From Nocardia uniformis NBRC 13702 (GTDB lineage: Bacteria; Actinomycetota; Actinomycetes; Mycobacteriales; Mycobacteriaceae): a stretch of 64,000 bases of DNA. The stretch covers positions 1 to 64,000 of the forward strand of contig NZ_BDCE01000049.1 in assembly GCF_001613345.1 (NCBI RefSeq), written 5' to 3'. The notes under the pieces are model-generated. The model saw only the letters and a program-made list of their open reading frames with translations. It searched no databases and was not told where the DNA came from. Each line of letters starts with the position of its first letter. Positions within the stretch are counted from its first letter, which is position 1. Of the stretch, positions 49,950-58,418 are shown piece by piece. The position numbers and the translations under genes are program-made.

Positions 49950-50581
49950 TTCGCGGTCCCGTCCTTGACCGCGGCGTCCTTGGGGCCGTAGTCGACGACC
50001 TGCCAGTCGCCGCCATTCTTGGCGACGGTCACCACGAGCAGATTCGGGACCGTGCCCGGATCCTGCTGCTGAATATTCTGGGTGCGCTGGGTGGCGAATA
50101 CGGTGACCACGAACTGATCGTTGCCGATGGCCTCGACCGAGGTGCCGAGCACATTGCCGGTGGCGACGACCTGCGCCTCGGTCATGATCGTGGTCAGGGT
50201 GTCGCGCACCTCGGTGTAGCGATTGCTCAACCCCTCGGAGGTGCCCCGCTGTACGCCGTCGAAGAAGGCGGGCAGATTCTTGTGGTCGTAGGTCAGCGAC
50301 CGCAGGGTGTAGTCGCTGGCCACGGCGGCGGCGTGCTCACGGTCGGCATTACCCGACCGCAGGGCCTCCAGGTCGTTGGTGGAATTCTGCCACGCCACGC
50401 CGAGGGCGATGGCCAGCACACCCAGCACCGCGGCGGCGACGCCGGTCAGGTATTGGAGTCGACGGATTCCACTGGCGGGCATGGTGTTCCCGGGTTGCTC
50501 GGCCGGTGCGGAAGTGGTCTTCTCCAGTGTCACGGGCGTTTCGGAGGGCTTGGCCTCGGAGGTCTTGTCGCTGTCGCTCAT
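49946..50581 (-). CDS. Mce-associated membrane (Mam) protein
   Basis: A 211-residue Mam protein: Ser/Thr/Pro-rich N-terminus, one membrane helix (about 46-65, GVAAAVLGVLAIALGVAW), then an exported domain with ADREHAAAVASDYTLRSLTYDH and a LLVVTVAKNGGDWQVVDYG end, typical of Mce-operon accessory proteins (DUF/Mam family). Mam proteins stabilise Mce complexes (as LucA/OmamA in mycobacteria, family knowledge). It lies 32 bp after mceF. Only one Mam gene follows here, whereas two to four are common in mce operons. Confidence 0.86.
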   Translation of the reverse strand: MSDSDKTSEAKPSETPVTLEKTTSAPAEQPGNTMPASGIRRLQYLTGVAAAVLGVLAIALGVAWQNSTNDLEALRSGNADREHAAAVASDYTLRSLTYDHKNLPAFFDGVQRGTSEGLSNRYTEVRDTLTTIMTEAQVVATGNVLGTSVEAIGNDQFVVTVFATQRTQNIQQQDPGTVPNLLVVTVAKNGGDWQVVDYGPKDAAVKDGTAK

Positions 50582-50613
50582 CGCACTGTCCTCTGCTGTC
50601 GAAGTTCTGTCGT

Positions 50614-51564
50614 CTATCGCGGGCCGTCGACGGTGATATGCGCGGTTCCGTCACCCGGGAATACGGTCGCGAGGAGGTCGATAATCGAACCGGCGTCCAC
50701 GCGAATCGGTTTGATCGCACTGGTCGCCGGTTTCAGCGCGGTGGCGATATGCCCCAGATCCGGACCCAGCATGGCGATGTACTGGTCGAGGCGTCGCACC
50801 AGCGGTCCGATCGGGTCCTCGAAGATCTCCTCTCCCACGTAGGAGAAATTCTGGAAGGACGCGATAATGTGCAGGATCTCCGGTAGCGCGTTCGTGACAT
50901 CCGGTGCGGTGGCGCTGAGTTCGGCTGCGCGCCCGTCGAAATTGTCGCCGAGGGTCTGCACATTGGCGTACAACCGGGCAATGGCGTCGCGCTTGTCGCG
51001 CAGCATTCCGGCGGTGAGAGTGAGCGCCCGGGTGAGGTTGGCGACGTCGGCGTCGCGGCCGGAGAACCCGGCCGCGAAGGTAGTCGCCAGGCGCTCCACC
51101 TTCTGCGGATCTATTTGCGCGGTAAGCGCATCCAGTTTTGCCAGGGCGTCACCCACGGTGGTGGCGATGCGTACCTGCCGCGCGGGCACGATATCACCGT
51201 CGCGCAGGAACGGCCCGACGGTGCCGGTCGGCCGGAAGTCGAGGAATTGTTCGCCCGCCGCCGAGAGATTGGAGATGCGGATTTCGCTGTCGGCTGGAAT
51301 CCGGTAGCTCGCATCGTATTCCAGCCGCACCGCCAAGCCGACGGAGGTGGCCTCGATGGAACGCACCCGCCCGATGGGCATACCGCGCAGCGCCACCTCG
51401 GAGGTCTTCATCAGACCGCCGGACGTATCGACCAGCACGGTCACCGCATTGCGTTCGGTGCGGGGATCCCAATTCAGGACGCCCACGGCCATATAGCTGC
51501 CGCAGACCAGGGTGAGTACCAGGAGCAGGACCAGCGATACCGGTCCGGAGAGTGAGAGTTTCAC
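50614..51564 (-). CDS. mceF: Mce family protein F
   Basis: A 316-residue Mce substrate-binding-like protein: single N-terminal membrane helix (about 6-27), MCE/MlaD domain starting RTERNAVTVLVDTSGGLMKTSEVALRGMPIGRVRSIE, then a helical Mce/cholesterol-uptake region and a tail. Last Mce subunit of the operon, with ATG/ATGA overlap to MceE. Assignment to position F comes from gene order. No lipobox is present. Confidence 0.86.
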   Translation of the reverse strand: MKLSLSGPVSLVLLLVLTLVCGSYMAVGVLNWDPRTERNAVTVLVDTSGGLMKTSEVALRGMPIGRVRSIEATSVGLAVRLEYDASYRIPADSEIRISNLSAAGEQFLDFRPTGTVGPFLRDGDIVPARQVRIATTVGDALAKLDALTAQIDPQKVERLATTFAAGFSGRDADVANLTRALTLTAGMLRDKRDAIARLYANVQTLGDNFDGRAAELSATAPDVTNALPEILHIIASFQNFSYVGEEIFEDPIGPLVRRLDQYIAMLGPDLGHIATALKPATSAIKPIRVDAGSIIDLLATVFPGDGTAHITVDGPR

Positions 51565-52577
51565 GGCACCATCCCAATCGAACGCAGCACCGTCACCAGC
51601 TGGTCGGCGCTGGCCTGCGCGTCGACCCGCTGGATGCGCACATCCGGTGCATTCAGAAACGGAATCAGCTTGTCCCGCAGGAGGGCGTGGAAGGTTTCCA
51701 GATTGGCTGGGACCGTGCTATCGGAGTAGGCGACCGTCAGCGCGGTGGGCGCGAGAATGGAAACGATGGAGCGCAGATCGCCGGCGAACGGCAGCAGCAG
51801 CTCCCCGGCCGGATCGGCCAGTGCTCCCGCACCGCCGATCAGGCTCACCACATTGAACAGTACGGCCGCCAGTCCCGCCGCCCGTTCCGGACCGAGAACG
51901 AGAATATCGTCCACCGCGGCCCTGCCCGATTCCAGCTTTGCGGTGATCTGCTGCGCGGATACCAGAATCCGATCCAGATCCGCTGTGCGCGAAGACAGAT
52001 CGTGCAGCACCGACCGGCCCATGGCGGCGATGCGATCCAGCTCGGCCGGATCGGAGGGGAATGCCGCGTTCACATCGGTGACCAGCTGCTGCATATCGGA
52101 CCAGCGGCCACCGGTCACGATATTGGACAGCGCCCGCAGAATATCCTCCACATTGGTGGCGGGCACGGTCTGCGAGACCGGAATGACATCGCCGTCCCGC
52201 AGGAAATCCGAGTCGGACAGCTTCGGGGCCTGCAGAGCGATGTGAATATCGCCGAGGATGGTGCTCTGTCGCAGTTCCGCCGTGGTCTTCGCGGGCAGGC
52301 GCGCATCGGTTTTCAGCCGCACGGTGGCTATGGCGGTATTGCCGACCAGCTCGATATCGTCGAGCATGCCGATCTCGACACCGTCGGCGATTACCTTGGC
52401 GCGGTCGGGCAGGTTCAGCACCGAACCGAATTCGATACGCACCGAGTAGGTATCGCCACTCGGGTAGGTACCCGGGATGGGAATATCGGTGGCACGCACA
52501 CCACAGCCGCTGAGGGCGAGTACCAGGGCGGCGGCCACGGCGGGCAGCAGTCTGCCCCGTAGCGATCTACGCGTCAT
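51561..52577 (-). CDS. mceE: Mce family lipoprotein E
   Basis: A 338-residue lipoprotein: signal (about 8-22) with lipobox LSGC, Cys25. The MCE domain has YSVRIEFGSVLNLPDRAKVIADGVEIG (about 45-70), followed by helical repeats. MceE is the lipoprotein of this complex in mycobacteria and rhodococci. ATG 52577 overlaps MceD by 4 bp. It likely anchors the tunnel-like Mce assembly to the outer face of the cytoplasmic membrane. Confidence 0.88.
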   Translation of the reverse strand: MTRRSLRGRLLPAVAAALVLALSGCGVRATDIPIPGTYPSGDTYSVRIEFGSVLNLPDRAKVIADGVEIGMLDDIELVGNTAIATVRLKTDARLPAKTTAELRQSTILGDIHIALQAPKLSDSDFLRDGDVIPVSQTVPATNVEDILRALSNIVTGGRWSDMQQLVTDVNAAFPSDPAELDRIAAMGRSVLHDLSSRTADLDRILVSAQQITAKLESGRAAVDDILVLGPERAAGLAAVLFNVVSLIGGAGALADPAGELLLPFAGDLRSIVSILAPTALTVAYSDSTVPANLETFHALLRDKLIPFLNAPDVRIQRVDAQASADQLVTVLRSIGMVP

Positions 52578-53491
52578 TTCGCACCTGCCTGTGGTAGCTG
52601 CGCCGCCAGGGGCGGCAGCTGCGCGAGCAGATCACCGATACCGCCCGGCTGCCGAACCAGCTGCTGTACCTGCGGCAGATACAGATCCAGCAACCCGTAG
52701 AGCTGCGTATCGTATTTGCCGACATTGCGGGCGATCACCGGCAGGAACTCCACCGCCAGATCCACGGCACCGGAGAACTCCGCCGCGAAGTCGCCGATGA
52801 GCTGAATACCCTTGCGCAGGTTGTCCAGCAGCAGCTGCATATCCGGCCATTCGGTAACGAACATGCTGGTGAGCGTGTCCAGATTGTCCACCAGGCGCCG
52901 GAAGGTGACATCGCGTTGACCGGGATCCCCCACCACCTCGGACAGCTTCTGCAACAAGACATTCCACTGCTGCCCCGTACCGTTCAGGGCATCATCGGCG
53001 GCGGTGAGGGTGTCGTCGAGCATAGTGTCGCCAGGCAGGCCACCGGTCAGATCGTTGGAGATGCGACCCATGGCGTCGAGGGCCTCACTGATGCCGATGG
53101 GAGTCTTGGTGCGCTCCAGCGGGATACAGGTGGCGGTATCGAATTTCGGGCCGCTGGTGTACGGCTTGGTCAGCTCCACGTGCCGGTCGGTCACAATGGA
53201 ACTCGACATGGTGACCGCCTCGATATCGGCGGGCAGACTCACCTGCTTACCGACGCTCATGGTGACCCGCATGCGGTCTCCGAGCGATTCGATCTTCGCG
53301 ACGGTGCCGATACCGACACCGAGCATGGTCACGCTATTGCCCTCGTACAGGCCCACGGTATCGGTGAATTCGGCGCACACCTGCTGCTTCTGATCGGCAC
53401 GCACGGTATTCGCAAACGTCACCCCCGCCACGCCGGTCGCCACCGCCACGACGGCGGCGCCGGTCACGAATGCTGTTCTACCCCAATTCAA
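52574..53491 (-). CDS. mceD: Mce family protein D
   Basis: A 305-residue Mce protein: N-terminal helix FVTGAAVVAVATGVAGVTFA, then MCE-domain EFTDTVGLYEGNSVTMLGVGIGTVAKIESLGDRM and a long helical region. TTG 53491 is one base after the MceC stop; the longer in-frame ATG-like start would overlap MceC more. It resembles positions C/D and is assigned D by order. The helical parts of Mce proteins form a periplasmic tube for lipids (family knowledge). Confidence 0.85.
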   Translation of the reverse strand: MNWGRTAFVTGAAVVAVATGVAGVTFANTVRADQKQQVCAEFTDTVGLYEGNSVTMLGVGIGTVAKIESLGDRMRVTMSVGKQVSLPADIEAVTMSSSIVTDRHVELTKPYTSGPKFDTATCIPLERTKTPIGISEALDAMGRISNDLTGGLPGDTMLDDTLTAADDALNGTGQQWNVLLQKLSEVVGDPGQRDVTFRRLVDNLDTLTSMFVTEWPDMQLLLDNLRKGIQLIGDFAAEFSGAVDLAVEFLPVIARNVGKYDTQLYGLLDLYLPQVQQLVRQPGGIGDLLAQLPPLAAQLPQAGAK

Positions 53492-53492
53492 T

Positions 53493-54512
53493 TCAGCACG
53501 CCTTGCCTTCGTAGGGAATGCACACCCGCACACCGTCGCGCGGCTGGTCGACCGCGACCTGGCCGCCGAGCATCGCGCCGAGTTTGTCGACCACGTCCCG
53601 GATTCCGTTCACGACGGTATCGATCCGGGTCGGGTCCTCGAATACCTTGGCGAAGATCTGCTCGATCTCGGTGACCGACGGTTCCACACTGTCGCCGTAG
53701 GCCAGCAGCGGCCGGTGCAGGACGAGGAAGAGCCGCTTGATCAAACCGAATACCCGCACGATCTGCGCCTTGCGATTGCCGAGCTGATCGGCCACCGTGC
53801 CGAGTTTCCGCACGAAATCGGACAGCATCGCCCGGTCGTCGGCGATGGCGGCGAGATATTCGTCCGAGATCTCGAGGGTGGTGTCGAGCTGCCGCGACCG
53901 GTCGGCGAGGACACCGGTGAGGTCGGCAGCATTGGTGATCACGCCGCGCAGCGCCTCCGGCTGACCCGCCAGCGCGGTATTGAGCTCGGCGATCGTGGAT
54001 CGCAACGTCTGCGCGTCCACCTTCCCCAGGACCGGTGTCGCGGTATTGAGAATATCGCTCAGCTCGAAAGGCACGGTGGTGCGCTCCGGCGGAATGTGCT
54101 TTCCGCCCAGAGCTTTCTCGCCCGCCGGATCGAGCGACAGGTAGTGCCCACCGATCGGGGTCAGCATCTTCACTTCGACGGACGCCTGATCGCCGACGAA
54201 GACATCCTTCCCCACACCGAAGCTGATCTCGACGTGGTCACCCACCAGATCCACCGACCGGACCTTGCCTACATTGATACCCGCGACGCGCACTTCGTCA
54301 CCCGGTCGCGCGCCCCCGGATACCCGGAAGTCCGCGGTATAGCCGCGCTCGCCGATCGGCACCACATACAGCGTCCCCGCGGCCAGCAGCAGGATGGCGC
54401 AGACCACCACTCCGGCAGCGCCCCAACGCAATTGGCTCGGCTGATCGCCCTTCCCTGCCAGTACCTCGCGGATCACCTCCGCGACCATCCGCACATAGCG
54501 CTTCACTTGCAC
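53493..54512 (-). CDS. mceC: Mce family protein C
   Basis: A 339-residue Mce protein: one membrane helix (about 33-51, GVVVCAILLLAAGTLYVV), MCE domain YTADFRVSGGARPGDEVRVAGINVGKVRSVDLVG, then helices and a C-terminal CIPYEGKAC with two cysteines. GTG 54512 overlaps MceB by 10 bp. Position C is by order. Confidence 0.87.
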   Translation of the reverse strand: MQVKRYVRMVAEVIREVLAGKGDQPSQLRWGAAGVVVCAILLLAAGTLYVVPIGERGYTADFRVSGGARPGDEVRVAGINVGKVRSVDLVGDHVEISFGVGKDVFVGDQASVEVKMLTPIGGHYLSLDPAGEKALGGKHIPPERTTVPFELSDILNTATPVLGKVDAQTLRSTIAELNTALAGQPEALRGVITNAADLTGVLADRSRQLDTTLEISDEYLAAIADDRAMLSDFVRKLGTVADQLGNRKAQIVRVFGLIKRLFLVLHRPLLAYGDSVEPSVTEIEQIFAKVFEDPTRIDTVVNGIRDVVDKLGAMLGGQVAVDQPRDGVRVCIPYEGKAC

Positions 54513-55513
54513 ACCACCAGGTTCTGGTTGTCGAGGATGACGGTGCCGATTCCGGGCACCTGTGTCTCCCCGTTCGAACAGGTAATCCGGGGCTTGTACC
54601 CCTCCCCCGGCAGCGACTGATTCAGCCCGGTGACCAGGCCCGGCGTCAACGCCAGCACCTGGGTGAGCTGATCGGTCTGCGGCACCACCCGCCGCAGCAG
54701 GCCGTCGAGCGGCCCATAGGCCACGTCATAGGCGTCGCGCCCCTGTTCCAGCAGCGGAATCAGCGGGCCGAGCACGCGATCGCCCTTCTCGATGGAGACG
54801 ATGACGTTCGCCATCTGATCGGTGAAGTTGCGCAGGATTTCCGAGAGCTGATTCACCAGCGCGCCGACCGCGGCGGATTTACCGCCGATCTCCTCCGAGA
54901 CCGCCCCCAGGTTCTGGATGAGTAGCACGATCACGCCCTCGCTGCTCTTGGCGTGTTTCGTCAGCTTGTCCAGATCGGCCAGTACCGGGCCGATGCCGGA
55001 ACCGTCGCCCTGGATTACCCGCAGCAGGTTGGTGCCGAATTGGTTGAGCTGCTCGGGTTCGAGGGTTTCGAACAGCGGCCGGAAACCGTTGAACAGCTTC
55101 GAGACATCGAAACTCGGAATGGTGCGCTCCACCGGAATCACCGCACCGGTCGGCAATTTCACGCCGCCGGGCTTCCCGGGCAGCAGCTCCACATACCGCT
55201 GCCCGATCAGATTCTGGTAGCGCACCGCCGCCTGGGTGTTGTCGTAGAGCGGGCGAGTGGCGTCCACGGTGAACCGCACCCGCGCCCTGCCCTGCTCGAG
55301 GTCGACCGATTCCACCTTGCCGACGGCGACACCCGACAGCCGTACCGAGTCGCCGTCGAACAGGCCCGACACGTCGGTGAAAATCGCCTCGTACGCCACC
55401 TTGTCCCCCGGAATGGGGGTGCGCAACGCGGTCACGATGAATCCGGTACACGCGGCCACAATGATCGCGAACACCACGAGTTTCGCCGCGGCGGAACCGA
55501 TTCCCTTATTCAT
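54503..55513 (-). CDS. mceB: Mce family protein B
   Basis: A 336-residue Mce protein: N-terminal helix (about 9-28), MCE domain YEAIFTDVSGLFDGDSVRLSGVAVGKVESVDLEQ, a helical region with EEIGGKSAAVGALVNQLSEILRN, and a C-terminal CSNGETQVPGIG/LVVCK cysteine pair as in MceB proteins. ATG 55513 overlaps MceA by 4 bp. Confidence 0.87.
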   Translation of the reverse strand: MNKGIGSAAAKLVVFAIIVAACTGFIVTALRTPIPGDKVAYEAIFTDVSGLFDGDSVRLSGVAVGKVESVDLEQGRARVRFTVDATRPLYDNTQAAVRYQNLIGQRYVELLPGKPGGVKLPTGAVIPVERTIPSFDVSKLFNGFRPLFETLEPEQLNQFGTNLLRVIQGDGSGIGPVLADLDKLTKHAKSSEGVIVLLIQNLGAVSEEIGGKSAAVGALVNQLSEILRNFTDQMANVIVSIEKGDRVLGPLIPLLEQGRDAYDVAYGPLDGLLRRVVPQTDQLTQVLALTPGLVTGLNQSLPGEGYKPRITCSNGETQVPGIGTVILDNQNLVVCK

Positions 55514-56538
55514 CGCGGCCCTCCCGCCAGCGCGTCGGCCAGATACGGCATGGTTTTCACGATGAGCTCCAACTGCAACTGCACCTTCCCGTCCACCACC
55601 GGGAACGCACCGTCCACCGCTTGCAGCAGTGCGGGAATCCGGTTGTAGGCGGGGGCCACCGTGCCGAGCGAAACACTGAGCGGTACCGCCAGATCCAGCA
55701 CACCGCTCAAGATCCGAATGAGATCAGGATTGTTGTGGTTCAACAGATCCGCGATACCGATAAGCACCTCGCTGTAGGCACCGCCGGTGGCCTTATCGGT
55801 ACGTTCGCGATTGGTTTGGTCGCCGAAGTACGCGCTCTGCTCCAAGATCTGCAGAATCGCGCGGCCCGCCGGTGGCGTGAGATCGGCGAAGGCCCCTGTC
55901 ATATCACCGCCGATGCGCAGGTAGTGGGCCAGCGGCGCCTGCTGACCGTCGGCCAGCATGCGCGCGGTCTCGAAGAACGTCTGCCGGGTCGGGCCGATGG
56001 CACCGGCATTGTCGAGCATGAGGTCGAAAAGCCGTCGCACACTCTCGGAGTCGAGGACCTCGGTGAGGCGTGCGGCCCGCCGGAATACCCCCGCCACCGT
56101 GGCATTGGCGGCACCCTCGCCGATCCGCAGAATCGTGCCCTCGCGGAGCTGGCCGCCCGCACCGGCGGTGACGAGCTCGATCGCACTGGAGCCGAAGACA
56201 TTCGAGGAGGTGAAGCGTGCGGTCGCGTCGCCGGTGAGCGCCGCCGCCTGATCGCGCTCCAATTCCACTCGAATGCGCTGATGCCCGTAGCCGACGGTCT
56301 CCACCTCGCGGACGGTGCCGATGGCCAGACCGCGGAACTTCACCTCCGCACCCGGGGCCATACCCTCACCGAGGGTCGCGGCGTCGATGGTGAGCTTGAA
56401 ACGATCGGCGAAAGAGCCTTTCGCATAGGCGGTCACCACAATCGCCAACACCACGATGAGGATGCCCACCACCAGGCCACGCAGGCGCAGCATCCACGGT
56501 CCGGCACTGCGGCCGGAGAGATCTTTGTACACGGCCAT
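55510..56538 (-). CDS. mceA: Mce family protein A
   Basis: A 342-residue Mce protein: N-terminal helix (about 20-40), MCE domain LTIDAATLGEGMAPGAEVKFRGLAIGTVREVETVG, then helical DUF3407-like sequence. First of six Mce proteins, 2 bp after yrbEB. The shared GxxVxxxGxxIGxV pattern marks the family. The complex is an ABC-type importer for fatty acids, sterols or other lipids; the substrate here is not readable. Confidence 0.87.
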   Translation of the reverse strand: MAVYKDLSGRSAGPWMLRLRGLVVGILIVVLAIVVTAYAKGSFADRFKLTIDAATLGEGMAPGAEVKFRGLAIGTVREVETVGYGHQRIRVELERDQAAALTGDATARFTSSNVFGSSAIELVTAGAGGQLREGTILRIGEGAANATVAGVFRRAARLTEVLDSESVRRLFDLMLDNAGAIGPTRQTFFETARMLADGQQAPLAHYLRIGGDMTGAFADLTPPAGRAILQILEQSAYFGDQTNRERTDKATGGAYSEVLIGIADLLNHNNPDLIRILSGVLDLAVPLSVSLGTVAPAYNRIPALLQAVDGAFPVVDGKVQLQLELIVKTMPYLADALAGGPR

Positions 56539-56540
56539 GA

Positions 56541-57410
56541 CTACCCCGAGATCCTGATGCCGACATCCAGGCCCCAGAACGCGATCGTCATGATCATGTC
56601 CAGGATGACCACCAGCACCAGGCTGGCGCGGATCGCGCGGCCGGAGGCCCGGCCCACACCCTCCGGACCGCCGGTGGCGTAGAAACCCTGATAGCCGTGG
56701 ATGAGAATGATCACCACCACGAAAACCGTTGCCTTGACCAGTGATGCGAGCACGTCAGCAGGTTGCAGGAAGGCATCGAAATAGTGGTAGTAGGTGCCCG
56801 ATGACTGCCCGTGCAGCACATTGACGACCGTCGCGCACGACAGGTACGACAGGATGAGCGTCAGCAGGTACAGCGGCACGATGGTGATCGCGCCCGCGAT
56901 GACGCGGGTGGTCACCACGAACGGCACCGGGCGAATGCCGATGGCCTCGAGGGCGTCGATCTCCTCGGAAATGCGCATGGCGCCGATTTCAGCGGTCATT
57001 CGACAACCGGCCTGGGCGGCGAAACCGATCGCCGCCACCATGGGTGCCATTTCCCGGGTATTGGCGTAGGCGGAGACGAACCCGGTGAGCGGGCCCATAC
57101 CGACCATATTCAGCGCGGTGAAACCCTCCACGCCGATGGAGCCGCCAACCGCGATACCGAGGAAGGCCAGCACCGCCACGGTGCCGCCGCCGACAATGAT
57201 CGCGCCGCTGCCCCACGTGATATCGGACAGGATGAGCATGGTCTGGCGCCGGTACACCCGCAGCGTATGCGGAATGGCGGCCACCACCTGGTAGACGAAG
57301 GTGGCCTGGTGGCCGATTGTTTCGAATAGCGTATTCGGTACCTGCGCACTGCTTTTGGCGACGCGACCGGCGGTTCCGAGTGGCGTGTAGCGAGAGGGAG
57401 CCTGTGTCAT
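56541..57410 (-). CDS. yrbEB: YrbE-type MlaE permease B
   Basis: A 289-residue polytopic membrane protein of the MlaE/YrbE family: GMGPLTGFVSAYANTREMAPMVAAIGFAAQAG (loop) and RISEEIDALEAIGIRPVPFVVTTRV (EExDAxxxxGxxPxxxxxxPR-like ABC-coupling motif, with the expected Arg), then three to four helices. Together with YrbEA it forms the transmembrane core of the Mce importer, powered by a genome-encoded MceG ATPase not in this window. Its stop is adjacent to MceA. Confidence 0.9.
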   Translation of the reverse strand: MTQAPSRYTPLGTAGRVAKSSAQVPNTLFETIGHQATFVYQVVAAIPHTLRVYRRQTMLILSDITWGSGAIIVGGGTVAVLAFLGIAVGGSIGVEGFTALNMVGMGPLTGFVSAYANTREMAPMVAAIGFAAQAGCRMTAEIGAMRISEEIDALEAIGIRPVPFVVTTRVIAGAITIVPLYLLTLILSYLSCATVVNVLHGQSSGTYYHYFDAFLQPADVLASLVKATVFVVVIILIHGYQGFYATGGPEGVGRASGRAIRASLVLVVILDMIMTIAFWGLDVGIRISG

Positions 57411-58240
57411 CAGCCCACCTGCTGTGGAAGGAACATCGACACCAGCTGCGTGATAATGAGATTCATGCCGAATGCGGCGATGACGCCGATGACCACGGCC
57501 GCGTTCACGGCATTGGCGACGCCCTTGGGCCCGTGTGTGGCCTCCAGCCCGCGTTGGCAGGACACGATGAGCACAATGATGCCGAAGATGACGGCCTTCA
57601 CAATGGCCACCGCCAGATCGCTCATCTGGGCGAAGGCCGAGAAGGCGGACAGGTAACTACCGGGCGTGACGCCCTGGAAGGCGACGGCGATCACGTATCC
57701 GGTGAATACGCCCATGAAGATAATGAGCATGCACAGCAGGGGCGTGAGCGTGAGCATGGCCGCCAAACGTGGTGCGACCAATCGGCGCACCGGATCGATC
57801 CCCATGGTGCGCAACGCATCCACTTCGTCGCGAATTGTCCGCGCACCCAGATCCGCGGCAATCGCGGAGCCCGCCGCGCCACCGAGCAACAGTGCGGTCA
57901 CCATCGGTGCGCCCTGCCGGATCACCCCCAGGCCACCCGCCGCGCCGGAAACCGAACTCGCGCCCACCTGCTGAGTGAGGCTGCCGACCTGCACGGCGAC
58001 AATGACACCGAATGGAATCGATACCAGCACAGCGGGAATCGCCGTCACGCTGACGATGAACCAGCCCTGCTGTACGGTATCTCGCCACGGATGCCGCAAT
58101 TTGACGATATCGACGACCAGCCACCTGAAGGCCGCCACCGCGAGTTGCAGGGTCCGCCCGAATGTCCGCAGACCCGAGAGAACGAAGTCGAGCACATCCC
58201 GAACCAACGGTTCGGGCGCACGAATTACCTTGTCGACCAA
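57410..58240 (-). CDS. yrbEA: YrbE-type MlaE permease A
   Basis: A 276-residue polytopic MlaE/YrbE protein: VDKVIRAPEPLVRDVLDFVLSG start, HPWRDTVQQGWFIVSVTAIPAVLVSIPFGVIVAVQ, the GAAGSAIAADLGARTIRDEVDALRTMGIDPVRRLVAPR coupling loop (ExxALxxxGxxPxxxxxxPR). TTG 58240 is chosen; the frame is open to 58345, but a longer start would place the operator palindrome (58325) inside the coding region. It is the first gene of the mce operon and abuts yrbEB (1-bp overlap at 57410). Confidence 0.85.
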   Translation of the reverse strand: MVDKVIRAPEPLVRDVLDFVLSGLRTFGRTLQLAVAAFRWLVVDIVKLRHPWRDTVQQGWFIVSVTAIPAVLVSIPFGVIVAVQVGSLTQQVGASSVSGAAGGLGVIRQGAPMVTALLLGGAAGSAIAADLGARTIRDEVDALRTMGIDPVRRLVAPRLAAMLTLTPLLCMLIIFMGVFTGYVIAVAFQGVTPGSYLSAFSAFAQMSDLAVAIVKAVIFGIIVLIVSCQRGLEATHGPKGVANAVNAAVVIGVIAAFGMNLIITQLVSMFLPQQVG

Positions 58241-58324
58241 TGCTTGTACCCCACTACCCCACTGTTGACCACAGCCCCTACCTACTGCTGTCGGCCGATG
58301 GTTGGGACCATATAACAGTTTTCC

Positions 58325-58340
58325 GACTGACGTGTCAGTC
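58325..58340. promoter_or_regulatory. TetR-type operator palindrome in the mce/acyl-CoA dehydrogenase gap
   Basis: A perfect inverted repeat, GACTGAC-GT-GTCAGTC, lies between the divergent yrbEA (58240) and acyl-CoA dehydrogenase (58419) starts, near a TATAAC at 58311 and TTATAT on the opposite strand, which may be -10 elements. Size and symmetry fit a TetR-dimer site. The two TetR genes at the mce operon's end are the obvious candidate binders, but this is inferred. Confidence 0.65.
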
Positions 58341-58418
58341 GTCACGAAGGTTGGCGGAATACATCACTGAGCCCCAATAGTGATTGCCACCACAGCCGCC
58401 ATCCGGCTACCGTCGGCT

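Noticed and set aside
58241..58345. Longer N-terminus of YrbEA from the in-frame start at 58345
   Set aside because: The extra 35 residues are not YrbE-like and would include the 58325 palindrome and -10-like sequences.
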